From Streptomyces spiramenti (GTDB lineage Bacteria; Actinomycetota; Actinomycetes; Streptomycetales; Streptomycetaceae), in contig NZ_JAAVJB010000003.1 in NCBI RefSeq assembly GCF_012034385.1, positions 1 to 53,677 of the forward strand: 53,677 nucleotides of DNA. Direction: 5' to 3'. Of the stretch, positions 34,001-42,100 are shown piece by piece; positions within the stretch are counted from its first letter, which is position 1, and the number at the start of each line of letters is the position of its first letter. Under the pieces are notes generated by a model. That model worked only from the letters and a program-made list of their open reading frames with translations, searched no databases and had not been told where the DNA came from. The position numbers were made by a program, and so were the translations under genes.

Positions 34001-35846
34001 CGCGGGGCTGCTTCGGTACACCCCCGAGGCACGGGCCGCTGCCCAGCTCACCTGGGCCTTCGGCACGGACAAGGACCGCGCCACCGCCTACCGCACCCGC
34101 GCCCGCTCCCTCGCCCGGGCACGCGCCGCCTTCGGAGCCTCCGCCGCGGTGACCGACCTGTCACGCGAACTCGCGCGACACATCGCGGAGTTCCTCGCCG
34201 AAGCCCAGCTGCACGATGCGCTGACACCCGGTACCACCGCCGCGGCCGGTGACTACCTCTTCGAAGAACTCGCCCTGGGGGGCGAAGCGTTCGTCGCCGG
34301 GAACGCGGCCCGCGAGTTGCTCGGGGACTTCCGCAGCACCCTCGGGCGCGGTGGCAGCGACGAGTTCACCGCCGACACCGCCGCACTCGGCGACGACCTC
34401 ACCGCCCGCCACCAGCTGGTGGCCGCCTGGCTCGAAGCCTACGCCCGCTCCGCGGACCGGCCGGTCGAGGACCTCGCCGAGGCCGTCGCGCTCCAACTCT
34501 GCGGCGACACCCTCGACCACCGCCCCCACGACGCGCCACTGCGCACCGCCACCACCGGGCTCCTGGGCACCCACCCGCGCGTCCTGGGCGGCGAACTCGA
34601 CCTGCGCATCGACGAGTTCCTCGCCCGAACGTCCGCCTTCCGCACCGTGCGCGTCCCCGCGCACCGCGCCTACACGCGACAGCGCAACGCCCTGCTGGAA
34701 GCGGAGCGCGGCCGACTGCGGCTGGAGGCCTACCGGCCCCAGGTCATGTCCTCCTTCGTCCGCAACCGACTCATCGACGAGGTCTACCTCCCGCTCATCG
34801 GCGACAACCTCGCCAAGCAGCTCGGCACCACCGGAGAGGACCGCCGCACCGACAGCCAGGGGCTGCTCCTGCTGCTCTCCCCGCCCGGGTACGGCAAGAC
34901 GACGCTCATGGAGTACGTCGCCGCCCGGCTGGGGCTGGTCCTGGTCAAGGTCGACGGCCCGGCGCTGGGGTACGGCACCACCTCCCTCGACCCGGCCGCG
35001 GCGCCGGACGCGGCGGCCCGTCGCGAGGTCGAGAAGATCAACTTCGGTCTGGAGATGGGCAACAACGTCTTCCTCTACCTGGACGACATCCAGCACTGCT
35101 CGCCCGAACTCCTCCAGCGGTTCATCCCGTTGTGCGACGCGCAGCGCCGCATCGACGGTGTCCGCGCCGACGGCACCGCCACCACGTTCGACCTGCGCGG
35201 CAAGCGGTTCGCCATCTGCATGGCGGGCAACCCCTTCACCGGTGGCGGCACCCGGTTCCGCGTCCCCGACATGCTCGCCAACCGCGCCGACGTCTGGAAC
35301 CTCGGCGACGTGCTGTCCGGACGCGAGGAGCAGTTCGCCCTCAGCCACATCGAGAACGCCCTCACCTCCAACCCGGTGCTCGCGCCGCTGGCCGCCCGGG
35401 AACGCGGCGACGTGGACCTGCTGGTCCGCCTGGCGCGCGGCGACGACTCCGTGACGGCCGACCGCCTCTCCCACCCCTACAGCGCCGCCGACCTGGAGCA
35501 GATCACCTCGGTGCTCGCCAAGCTGCTCCACATCCAGCGCACCACGCTGAAGGTCAACGCCGCCTACATCCGCTCGGCGACCCAGGACGACGCGCACCGC
35601 ACCGAGCCGCCGTTCCTGCTCCAGGGGTCCTACCGCAACACCAACCGGCTGGCCGAGCGGATCGTCCCGGTGATGACCGAGGACGAGGTGGAGTCCGCCA
35701 TCGACGATCACTACCTGGCGGAGGCCCAGACGCTCACCGGCGGCGCCGAGGCCAACCTGCTGAAACTCGCGGAGCTCCGCGGCCGGATGGACGAGGAGCA
35801 GCGGCAGCGCTGGGCCGAGATCCGGCAGGCGTTCCGGCCGGCCTGA
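31053..35846 (+). CDS. Giant AAA ATPase of the DUF3686 (DNA repair ATPase) family
   Basis: 1597 residues, CAGGAG before the ATG, 78 bp after the flotillin gene. The first 430 or so residues match the DUF3686 pattern (LNDDRVETFGGSELAL, HRYLVHNTRTKEVVRLD). A helical, Ala/Glu-rich middle (about 440-860) looks coiled. The C-terminal AAA module has Walker A PPGYGKTT (Lys1282) and Walker B LYLDDIQ (Asp1344, Asp1345), then FAICMAGNPF, a sensor-1-like segment. The name DNA repair ATPase is an annotation habit; function is not established. A cytoplasmic machine held at the membrane by the flotillin is my inference. Confidence 0.85.
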   Translation: MTQEMDAGTYEVLRDRMKSAAADLAGRARSLNDDRVETFGGSELALRTTDRIRTEHHCVPRDIVQVRGHLLAGYTVRFGLKQDTAVSDVFGLHRYQPDADGAHFTAAPETAVPGLLDDPAFVRDFESLFRYYRQAQLLQLRTVGQLVLAVFQTGDRVSDIRVLRWELAADGTPTYLDAKGERDHVFPPSHDFEWTVTGREHHTSGQHPTVAVDGELFVDAVGGHLTVRVEDSTDTGEAIHSEPVEAPLQSLADAEIAYARRGPLILLKVLPYGESDHRYLVHNTRTKEVVRLDGIGQACHTLPEDQGLIFPGGYYISGAPTGAAARTFDTDTSDLEYKAAVRSPNGEDVLYVFHARAEGRTLLLPYNLIRKEVANPIASHGYTLFEDGTMVVFRAAGEEATRVHPMQVWHTPFVSDAHAAAQPQSDGPLARIGNAELVRGVSDALTVARMADELAPGTAVFEAVVAACTRLSEQYHWLTVDGLHGLDQPLATLRTAAEQVIDEYERVLELRRQAREATTSNDAEVTSLIRRSRGEAPKSAPQWVALLTELRRAQGRTESLREMRHADLDVLTATAEQLSDALAATGRRAVAFLSRADAFDDAHTAVAELTDRAGAVETVADAEPVAEEIAEQADSLRTVTDVIGGLEIADATVRTGLLERIGEVMGAVNRAHAVLDRRRRELLETEGRAEFAAEYALLGQAVSGALAAAATPEECDEQLGRLLLQLENLESRFGAFDDYLAQLTEQREEIYETFSARKQAQLDERARHAERLSESANRILSTVERRTASLGSLDEINAYFATDPLVERVRGAAGELRTTGETVRAEELEGRIKALRQEAGRALRDRADLYGADGSVRLGRHRFGVNTQPIDLTLVPQDGALAFAVTGTDYRARVSDPAFAATAEFWDQPLASESPEVYRAEHLAATVLAEAGEERLAEATRNDGLIALVREFAGAAYDEGYDRGVHDHDAATILATVLRLRDGAGLLRYTPEARAAAQLTWAFGTDKDRATAYRTRARSLARARAAFGASAAVTDLSRELARHIAEFLAEAQLHDALTPGTTAAAGDYLFEELALGGEAFVAGNAARELLGDFRSTLGRGGSDEFTADTAALGDDLTARHQLVAAWLEAYARSADRPVEDLAEAVALQLCGDTLDHRPHDAPLRTATTGLLGTHPRVLGGELDLRIDEFLARTSAFRTVRVPAHRAYTRQRNALLEAERGRLRLEAYRPQVMSSFVRNRLIDEVYLPLIGDNLAKQLGTTGEDRRTDSQGLLLLLSPPGYGKTTLMEYVAARLGLVLVKVDGPALGYGTTSLDPAAAPDAAARREVEKINFGLEMGNNVFLYLDDIQHCSPELLQRFIPLCDAQRRIDGVRADGTATTFDLRGKRFAICMAGNPFTGGGTRFRVPDMLANRADVWNLGDVLSGREEQFALSHIENALTSNPVLAPLAARERGDVDLLVRLARGDDSVTADRLSHPYSAADLEQITSVLAKLLHIQRTTLKVNAAYIRSATQDDAHRTEPPFLLQGSYRNTNRLAERIVPVMTEDEVESAIDDHYLAEAQTLTGGAEANLLKLAELRGRMDEEQRQRWAEIRQAFRPA

Positions 35847-35920
35847 GGGGGACCCACCTGTCCCGGACGGGCATCGGCTGACCCCGACGGGCCCGGCGCC
35901 GGACGGGCCGTGGCACGGTC

Positions 35921-35968
35921 GAGCCCCGGTGGCCGGTGGACCCGCGGGTCCACCGGCCACCGGGGCTC
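35921..35968. terminator. 48-bp perfect palindromic terminator between convergent genes
   Basis: Arms of 22 bp (35921-35942 and 35947-35968) pair without mismatch around CGCG, which is itself self-complementary. It lies between the ATPase stop at 35846 and the convergent stop at 35993, so it can terminate both transcripts. Confidence 0.85.
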
Positions 35969-35992
35969 CGTCCCCGAATGCGCCCGCCGGGC

Positions 35993-36967
35993 TCAGCCGG
36001 CGGGGCGCAGACTGTTGGTGATCTTGTCGAGGGTCTCCTCGTCCAGCTCGCCCTCCACGCCGGTGTCCAGGATCGCCAACCACACCTGCACGTCGTGCGA
36101 GCTGTCGAGGTAGGCGATCGAGACGACCTTGGCGTCGGTCGCGTGGCACTCCGGGTCGTCTTCCTCGTCGAGGGCGTAGCCCTCCAGGGTCCCCACGGAC
36201 ATGTGGCCCTCGAAGCCCTGGTCGTTGGTGAAGACCTCCGGTTCGCTGATCTCCAACTCGCCGGTGAACGTGGGGTCGTAGACCGCGCGGGCGTACTCCA
36301 GCGCGTTGTCCTCGGCGGCCTCCTCGGTCCCGCTGGCACCCCGGGCTCCGGTGATCGCCAGAACGCCCCGGCTGGAGCCGCGTCCGCAGACGCCGTCCTG
36401 GAAGACGGTGGCGCCGCGGGCCACGTACAGCAGCTCCTCCTCCTCGCCGTCGTCGTTGATGATCACGGGCCGCCACTGGACGTAGCTCTCGGGGTCGGCC
36501 ACCAGCCACTCCTCGCCGCCCGGGACGTCGTAGGCCAGGTCGCGGTCGAGCAGGGTCTGCACCTGCCACTCGTCGTCGACGACGGGTTCGGCCACCGGGC
36601 CGGGACCCCCACGGGGGTCGGGGGCGGTCTCCTCCTCGCCGCCCTCGTCCTCGGGCTCCTCCTCCGGCTCCTCGGCCTCGCCCTTCCCGTCGGTCCCGGT
36701 GTCGTCCTCGCCCTCGGCGGGCGCGGCGACGGTGGTCCCGTCGGCGCCGGAGTCACCGGTCAGGAGGACACCGGCGACGGTCGTGCCCGCCACCATCGCC
36801 ACCGAGGCGACGATCGCCAGCGCCATCCTGGTCCCGTGCGACAGCCCGCGACCGCTCGACGGGGTCCCGGCTCCGGGCACCAGCGTCACGTCCGACCCCG
36901 GGCCGGGGTACTCCGGTCGGCCGTACGGGCCGGAAGGCGGCGGTGTGTGGTGCGGGCCGTCGGTCAT
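35993..36967 (-). CDS. Membrane-anchored protein of unknown function, paralogue 1
   Basis: 324 residues, ATG at 36967 after GGGGAG. Layout: Pro/Gly-rich cytoplasmic N-terminus (1-45), one membrane helix (MALAIVASVAMVAGTTVAGV, about 48-67), an acidic Glu/Asp/Gly linker (to about 120), and a globular external domain with WQVQTLLDRDLAYDVPG and SHDVQVWLAILDTG. Cysteines in CGRGSSR and DPECHATD recur in the next gene and could form an extracytoplasmic disulfide. I do not recognise the family. A type II membrane orientation is inferred. Confidence 0.75.
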   Translation of the reverse strand: MTDGPHHTPPPSGPYGRPEYPGPGSDVTLVPGAGTPSSGRGLSHGTRMALAIVASVAMVAGTTVAGVLLTGDSGADGTTVAAPAEGEDDTGTDGKGEAEEPEEEPEDEGGEEETAPDPRGGPGPVAEPVVDDEWQVQTLLDRDLAYDVPGGEEWLVADPESYVQWRPVIINDDGEEEELLYVARGATVFQDGVCGRGSSRGVLAITGARGASGTEEAAEDNALEYARAVYDPTFTGELEISEPEVFTNDQGFEGHMSVGTLEGYALDEEDDPECHATDAKVVSIAYLDSSHDVQVWLAILDTGVEGELDEETLDKITNSLRPAG

Positions 36968-37023
36968 GTCGTGCTCCCCCTGGGGATGTCGCCGGCCCGG
37001 TGCCGTACCGGGCCCGTGAGTCG

Positions 37024-38076
37024 TCAGTTCGTGTGGAAGTGACGGAGACTGTCGGTGATGGTGGCGAGGGTGTCGTCGTCGAGCGCGTCGTCGACCTCCC
37101 GCTCCAGCAGCGCGAACCACACCTGCACGTCGTGCGATCCGTCCAGGTAGGCGACCGCGACCACGGCGGCGCTGGTCGCGGCGCACTCCGGGTCGGCGTC
37201 CTCGGACGGTTCGTAGCCGGTGACAAGGCCGGTGGCGATGTGACCCTCGAAGCCCTGCGCGTTGCTGAAGGGCTCCGCGTCGACCAACGTGTACTCGCCG
37301 GTGGTGTCGGGGTCGAAGATACCGTTGACGTACACGTGGGCGATGCCCTCGGCCGCATCGGCGGTCCCCGTGGCACCCCGGGCGCCCGTCACCGCGGTCA
37401 CCGCGCGGCTGTTGTAGCGTCCGCAGGCCGCGTCGTTGAACAGCGCCGTGCCGCGCCCGACGAACTGCGGCGTCGTGAGCCCGCCCTCCTCCTCGGGCTC
37501 CTTCTCGCCCCAGCCCAGGATCGTGTCGGGGGAGCGGACGTCCCACTCGTCGGTGTCGGGCACGTCGTAGACCACGTCCCGGTCGGCCAGGTACTGCACC
37601 TGCCAGTCGTCACCGGAGACCGGTTCGGGGCGGCCTCCCGGGGAGCCGCGGGGGTCCGAGGGGCGTTCGGCCTCGTCCTCGTCCGCGGGGGCCCCGTCGT
37701 CCTCGCCCTCCGGCAAGTCGGCGTCCTCTTCGGCGTCCGCGTCGGCGCCGGTGCCGTCGGACTCCGTGTCCGCCTCGCCGGCGGCGGCCGGCGGTGGCGG
37801 GTTCCCGTCGCCGTCACGCGTGAGGAGGAACCCACCGACGGTGGTACCCGCGACCATCAGGGTGGCGGCGGCGATCGCCAGCGACATCCTGGTGCGGTGC
37901 GAGCGTGCTCCGCCGGCGCCCGCCGCGCTCAACTGCGCGGTGTGCTCGCCGGGCCCGTCCCAGTGGCCCGCGGGCGTGGCGCCGTACGGGGATGCGGCGA
38001 AGGACGGCCCGGGCGTCGCCGCCTCGTCCCCCCGGGGCGGGCCGTCCCCCGTGGGTGGCTGCGGTCCGTGGCTCAC
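37024..38076 (-). CDS. Membrane-anchored protein of unknown function, paralogue 2
   Basis: 350 residues, GTG at 38076 with AGAGGA 7 nt upstream; GTG 38091 lacks a site. Same architecture as its downstream neighbour: Pro-rich N-terminus, helix LAIAAATLMVAGTTVGGFLL, acidic linker, then DWQVQYLADRDVVYDVPDTD and SHDVQVWFALLEREV. Both cysteine sites (CGRYNSR, DPECAATS) and DPRG before the domain are shared, so the pair arose by tandem duplication. The genes are 56 bp apart and probably co-transcribed. No function can be assigned. Confidence 0.75.
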   Translation of the reverse strand: MSHGPQPPTGDGPPRGDEAATPGPSFAASPYGATPAGHWDGPGEHTAQLSAAGAGGARSHRTRMSLAIAAATLMVAGTTVGGFLLTRDGDGNPPPPAAAGEADTESDGTGADADAEEDADLPEGEDDGAPADEDEAERPSDPRGSPGGRPEPVSGDDWQVQYLADRDVVYDVPDTDEWDVRSPDTILGWGEKEPEEEGGLTTPQFVGRGTALFNDAACGRYNSRAVTAVTGARGATGTADAAEGIAHVYVNGIFDPDTTGEYTLVDAEPFSNAQGFEGHIATGLVTGYEPSEDADPECAATSAAVVAVAYLDGSHDVQVWFALLEREVDDALDDDTLATITDSLRHFHTN

Positions 38077-38840
38077 GAGCGTTCCTCTCACCGGCTGGCT
38101 GTGTGGTCGACGGCCGGCGGTGGATTCACCGTCCTCCGGTGGACGCCCCCCGGCGCGTGGCTGATTTCAGCCTGCCATGGCGACGCCCGATCGCCCCCGG
38201 CAGCCCCCAGGCTGTTCCGCAGCCGTTACTGATCCACGACCTCGGCGCAGCGGTACGACCTCGGCGTGCGGCGTCAGGGCCCCTCCCGCTCGCCTCACCA
38301 CGGCGACTCCGCGGCTCTTCCCTGTGTGTTCCGCCGGTCCGCGTCGCGTCGTGGCCCGGCCGAGCGGGAGCGGGGTCCGGGTGTGTTTGCTGCCATCGGT
38401 CGGGCGCCCCGCCCTGGGACGGACGTCGCGGACCGGGTGGACGGAGTCGAAAGGCACTGCCGCTTCCGCAGGGATTCGCAATTCCGCTTGCGGTCTCCGC
38501 CACCGTCTCGCAGGATGCCGGAGCGAGGCGCCCGCAATCGGCGAGATCCGGTGCGGGCGGGCGTCGTGACGAAGGCTTCGGTGGCCGTGACGTCCTTGCG
38601 TTCGACGGCATCGACGAGCGAGGCGTCGGGTCATCATCCTGTCCCGTACCGCCGTTGAGCTGCGGTGCGCGACTGCGTCGACTCCGTGCCGCGGAGACTC
38701 CGGGACACCCGGCCGGAGCCCAGTCCGCGCAGGTCGCCGCAGCGGCAGCCCTGTTGCGCGCGTGTGACAGCCTCGGCGTTGTAGTGCTCTGCGAGCGGCT
38801 GATAACGTTCCGGTGAGTTTGAACCATTCATGATGAGCTG
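38077..38840. other. Long gap without a convincing gene upstream of the Tad locus
   Basis: About 760 bases. Frames exist on both strands (for instance 38167-38859 minus and 38177-38569 plus), but they lack ribosome-binding sites, recognisable motifs and the strong third-position GC of the neighbours. Base composition is visibly less GC-rich toward 38,780-38,900. A decayed gene or an unrecognised regulatory RNA is possible; nothing supports either directly. Confidence 0.45.
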
Positions 38841-38861
38841 TTTTGCACACGCGATGCAAAA
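38841..38861. promoter_or_regulatory. AT-rich inverted repeat TTTTGCA-N7-TGCAAAA
   Basis: Seven-base arms (38841-38847, 38855-38861) around CACGCGA, 49 bp before the first Tad-locus gene, in the most AT-rich stretch of the window. Position and symmetry suggest a regulator-binding site for the Tad operon. Confidence 0.5.
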
Positions 38862-38909
38862 GCGCGCAATGTGCCGTAGTCAGACGCCGAATTACGCGGG
38901 GGTGGTGGC

Positions 38910-39602
38910 GTGAAGACCCAGGACCGTTCGTCTGCGATCGCCAAGAAGTCGGTCGCCGCCGGACCGGTGATGGGCGATCGGCTTCCGGTGCCGCCGCGCG
39001 AGCGGAAGCCCGCGTTGGCCGCGCTGGCGGTGCTGCTGATCCTCGCCGGCGCCCTCGGCGCCACCACGCTGGTGATCCAGGCCGGTGATCGGGTCGAGGC
39101 GGTGAAGATCACCGAGCGGGTCCCCGCGGGGCAGCCGGTTCCCGAGAGCGCCATCACCGCGGTGCTCGTCGCGGAGGACCCGGCCGTCAACTACTTCGAG
39201 TGGCGCAACCGTTCGCGGCTCCAGCAGGACCTCATCCCCAGTGTCGACCTGGTGCCGGGGACCGTCATGGTGGGGGAAATGCTCACCGCCGAGGAGACGC
39301 TCGACCGCGACCAGGTGCTGGTCGGCCTCAGCCTCTCCCAGGGCCGCTACCCCTCCGGGCTGCGCGCCGGGGAGACGGTGGCCGCCTACCACGTCGGCCG
39401 TGACAGTGGCGAGGACGAGACGGCGACCGGTCCGACCGGGACGCTCGTCGACGACGCCAAGGTCCACGAGGTGGAGGGCGGCGGGGCCGGCGGCGACCAG
39501 CTCGTGACGCTGCGGGTCTCGGCATCTGACGCCGCGGACCTCGCGCGGGCCGGCGCGACCGGCGACGTCACCCTCGTCGTCGTACCCGGCAGCGCCGACT
39601 GA
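38910..39602 (+). CDS. SAF-domain protein, CpaB/RcpC-like (Tad locus)
   Basis: 230 residues from a GTG at 38910 preceded by GGGGGTGG. A cytoplasmic N-terminus, one membrane helix (ALAALAVLLILAGALGATTLVI, about 36-57), then an SAF domain (VKITERVPAGQPVPESAIT, about 64-140) and a C-terminal region ending in strand-rich LVTLRVSASDAADLARA. CpaB/RcpC proteins belong to Tad pilus assembly systems. First gene of the Tad locus, separated from the next by 128 bp. Confidence 0.8.
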   Translation: MKTQDRSSAIAKKSVAAGPVMGDRLPVPPRERKPALAALAVLLILAGALGATTLVIQAGDRVEAVKITERVPAGQPVPESAITAVLVAEDPAVNYFEWRNRSRLQQDLIPSVDLVPGTVMVGEMLTAEETLDRDQVLVGLSLSQGRYPSGLRAGETVAAYHVGRDSGEDETATGPTGTLVDDAKVHEVEGGGAGGDQLVTLRVSASDAADLARAGATGDVTLVVVPGSAD

Positions 39603-39730
39603 GCCACGGCCGGCCCGAACGCGGCCCGGCAACGGGGCGGCACGCACTCCGTGGTGCCCGTCCGACCGCGCACCACACCACCGACGACAGGGCCGGGGCG
39701 AGCACCCGACCGAGGGGCTGAAGCAGAGAC

Positions 39731-40795
39731 ATGGCGCTGATCGCAGTGGCGGCCGACAAGGGGTCGCCGGGAGTCACCACCATCGCCGTGGCCCTCGCCG
39801 CGTTGTGGCCGCGGCGCGCGCTGCTGGCCGAGGTGGACCCTGCCGGCGGCGACCTCGTCTACCGCTCCGCCCGGGAGGACGGCCGCCCGCTGGACCCCGG
39901 CACCGGTCTGCTGTCGCTGGCCGCCACGGCGCGCCGCGGCATCGCCGCCGAGCAGTTGTGGGACCACTCGCAGCGCGTCTCCGGCGGACTCGACGTCATC
40001 GTGGGCCTCACCTCCTCCGACCAGGGCACCGGTGTCTCCGGCCAGTTCGGGGCCCTGGGCAAGGCGTTCGCCGAACTGGCCCGCTCCCCGCACGAGGAGG
40101 CCGCGGCCGATGTCGTCGCAGACTGCGGGCGCCTCGGACCGGACTCGCCCGCGCTGGCGCTGCTGCCCCACGCGGCCGTGGTACTGCTCGTCACCCGCGC
40201 ACAGCCCGAGAACCTCGCCCACGCCCGGGAACGCGTCCTCGCTCTCAGCGGCAAACTCCACGGGCAGCATCGGGGCGCGGCGCAGCACGGCCGCCCGCCG
40301 ATCGGGCTGTTGCTGGTCACCGACCCCTCCCAGGGCAGCCGGATCGCCGGCCAGGTCAACGAGATGCTGACCGCGGCCGGCAGCGGCGCACGCGTCGCCG
40401 GACTGGTCGCCGAGGACGCCGCGGGCGCCGACCAGCTGGCGGGCCGGCGCCGCCGCGGTCGGGTCGACAAGTCCCTACTGGTGCGGTCGGCCCGCAAGGT
40501 CGTCGCGGACCTCCACCAGACCTACCGCGAACTCGCCCCCGCCGTCACCGGCGCCGTCGGAACCCTGCCCCCGCCGCAGCCCGCCGCCGGTGCCGTGCCG
40601 CCACCGTCCCACGGCCACGCGCCGGTGCCGCCGCAGTACGGGGCGCAGGGCCCCTATGCGCCCGCACCCACCCCGCCCGGGGGCCCCTGGCCCCCGCCGA
40701 CGGCACCCCCCGCCGGCGGTGGCTACGGCTACCCCACGGGTGGCGGATACGGCTACCCGGCCTCCGGCAACGGCCCCCGCGGAGGCCACCGGTGA
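39731..40795 (+). CDS. CpaE/TadZ-like ParA-family ATPase
   Basis: 354 residues. KGSPGVTT (10-17) is a deviant Walker A of the MinD/ParA type, and [15 protein letters not shown] gives the following strand with the Asp. VVADCGRLG is a Walker B-like strand. The last 85 residues are a Pro/Gly/Tyr-rich tail with GGGYGYP repeats, probably disordered. TadZ/CpaE proteins localise the pilus machine at the membrane. Its stop overlaps the tadA start by 4 bp. Confidence 0.82.
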   Translation: MALIAVAADKGSPGVTTIAVALAALWPRRALLAEVDPAGGDLVYRSAREDGRPLDPGTGLLSLAATARRGIAAEQLWDHSQRVSGGLDVIVGLTSSDQGTGVSGQFGALGKAFAELARSPHEEAAADVVADCGRLGPDSPALALLPHAAVVLLVTRAQPENLAHARERVLALSGKLHGQHRGAAQHGRPPIGLLLVTDPSQGSRIAGQVNEMLTAAGSGARVAGLVAEDAAGADQLAGRRRRGRVDKSLLVRSARKVVADLHQTYRELAPAVTGAVGTLPPPQPAAGAVPPPSHGHAPVPPQYGAQGPYAPAPTPPGGPWPPPTAPPAGGGYGYPTGGGYGYPASGNGPRGGHR

Positions 40796-42093
40796 CCGAC
40801 GTCAACCACCAGCTGGTCAAACGGTTCCGGCAGGACGCCGGCGACCGGATCGCCGAGCAGCGCCGCATCGACCAGGCCGGCGGCATCCGCGCCATGACTC
40901 CCGAGGACGAGCGTCACTACGCGCGCGCCGTCATCGCCCAGGTCCTGGAGGAGTACGTCCGAGAGGAGATCGCGCAGGGCCGGGCGCCGCTGGACGCCCA
41001 GTCAGAGGAGGACTACGCCGCGGCCGTGCACGCGGCGCTCTTCGGCGTCGGGAGACTGCAGCCCCTGCTCGACAACCCCGAGGTCGAGAACATCGACATC
41101 AACGGCTGCGACCAGGTCTTCGTGGGCTACGCCGACGGCCGGGAGGAACGCGGCGAGCCCGTCGCGGAGACCGACGAGGAACTCGTCGAACTCATCCAGG
41201 TCCTCGGCGCCTACTCCGGCCTCTCCTCGCGGCCGTTCGACGCGGCCAACCCCCAACTCGACCTGCGACTCCCCGACGGTTCCCGGCTCTCCGCCGTCAT
41301 GGACGTCACCCGCAGGCCCGCGCTGTCCATCCGGCGCGCCCGCCTCGGGAAAGTCTTCCTCGCCGACCTCGTCGGCAACGGGACCGTCACCCCCGAGATG
41401 GGCCGATTCCTGGTCGCGGCGGTCCGCGCCCGCAAGAACATCATGATCGCCGGGTCCACCAACGCGGGCAAGACCACGCTGTTGCGGGCCCTGGCCAACG
41501 AGATCCCGGCCGACGAGCGCCTCATCACCGTCGAACGGGCCCTGGAACTCGGCCTGGACCAGTTTCCCGAACTCCACCCCAACGTAGTGGCGTTCGAGGA
41601 GCGGCTCCCCAACTCCGAGGGTCAGGGCTACATCTCGATGGCTGAGCTGGTCCGCCGCTCGCTGCGCATGAACCCTTCCCGCGTCATCGTCGGCGAGGTG
41701 CTCGGCGACGAGATCGTCACCATGCTCAACGCCATGTCGCAGGGGAACGACGGCTCGCTCTCCACGATCCACGCCAACAGCTCGGCGGAGGTCTTCAACC
41801 GCATCTCCACCTACGCGCTCCAGGCCAACGAGCGGCTGCCCATCGAGGCGAGCCAGATGCTGATCGCCGGCGCCGTCAACTTCGTGGTGTTCATCCACCG
41901 TCGCAACGACTACGCCACCGGAGGTCGGCTGCAACGGCTCGTCACCTCCGTCCGGGAGGTCAACGGCGTCGACGGCCGGGTGCTGTCGAGCGAGGTCTTC
42001 GCCGAGGGTCGCGACGGCGTGCCGCGCGCCCACGCCGCGATCTCCTGCGTCGACGAACTCGCCGCCTTCGGCTACCAGCCAGGGTGGGGGTGA
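40792..42093 (+). CDS. tadA: Tad secretion ATPase (CpaF/TadA)
   Basis: 433 residues from a GTG overlapping the preceding stop. The N-terminal domain ends at PLLDNPEVENIDINGCDQVFV, typical of CpaF. The ATPase core has Walker A GSTNAGKTT (about 221-229), an Asp-box-like ITVERALELGLD with arginine, Walker B VIVGEVLGDE, and a His box, GSLSTIHANS. It powers assembly of Flp pili from the cytoplasmic face of the membrane through TadB and TadC. It should form a hexamer. Confidence 0.93.
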   Translation: MTDVNHQLVKRFRQDAGDRIAEQRRIDQAGGIRAMTPEDERHYARAVIAQVLEEYVREEIAQGRAPLDAQSEEDYAAAVHAALFGVGRLQPLLDNPEVENIDINGCDQVFVGYADGREERGEPVAETDEELVELIQVLGAYSGLSSRPFDAANPQLDLRLPDGSRLSAVMDVTRRPALSIRRARLGKVFLADLVGNGTVTPEMGRFLVAAVRARKNIMIAGSTNAGKTTLLRALANEIPADERLITVERALELGLDQFPELHPNVVAFEERLPNSEGQGYISMAELVRRSLRMNPSRVIVGEVLGDEIVTMLNAMSQGNDGSLSTIHANSSAEVFNRISTYALQANERLPIEASQMLIAGAVNFVVFIHRRNDYATGGRLQRLVTSVREVNGVDGRVLSSEVFAEGRDGVPRAHAAISCVDELAAFGYQPGWG

Positions 42094-42100
42094 GCCGGCC

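Noticed and set aside
38634..38831. A 65-residue minus-strand frame beginning MNGSNSPERYQPLAEHYNAE
   Set aside because: The first 20 residues look protein-like and the DNA is less GC-rich, but there is no ribosome-binding site and the rest is Arg/Ser shadow sequence.
38167..38859. A 230-residue minus-strand frame in the gap before the Tad locus
   Set aside because: Third-position GC is not consistently high, there is no recognisable motif and no clear start site.
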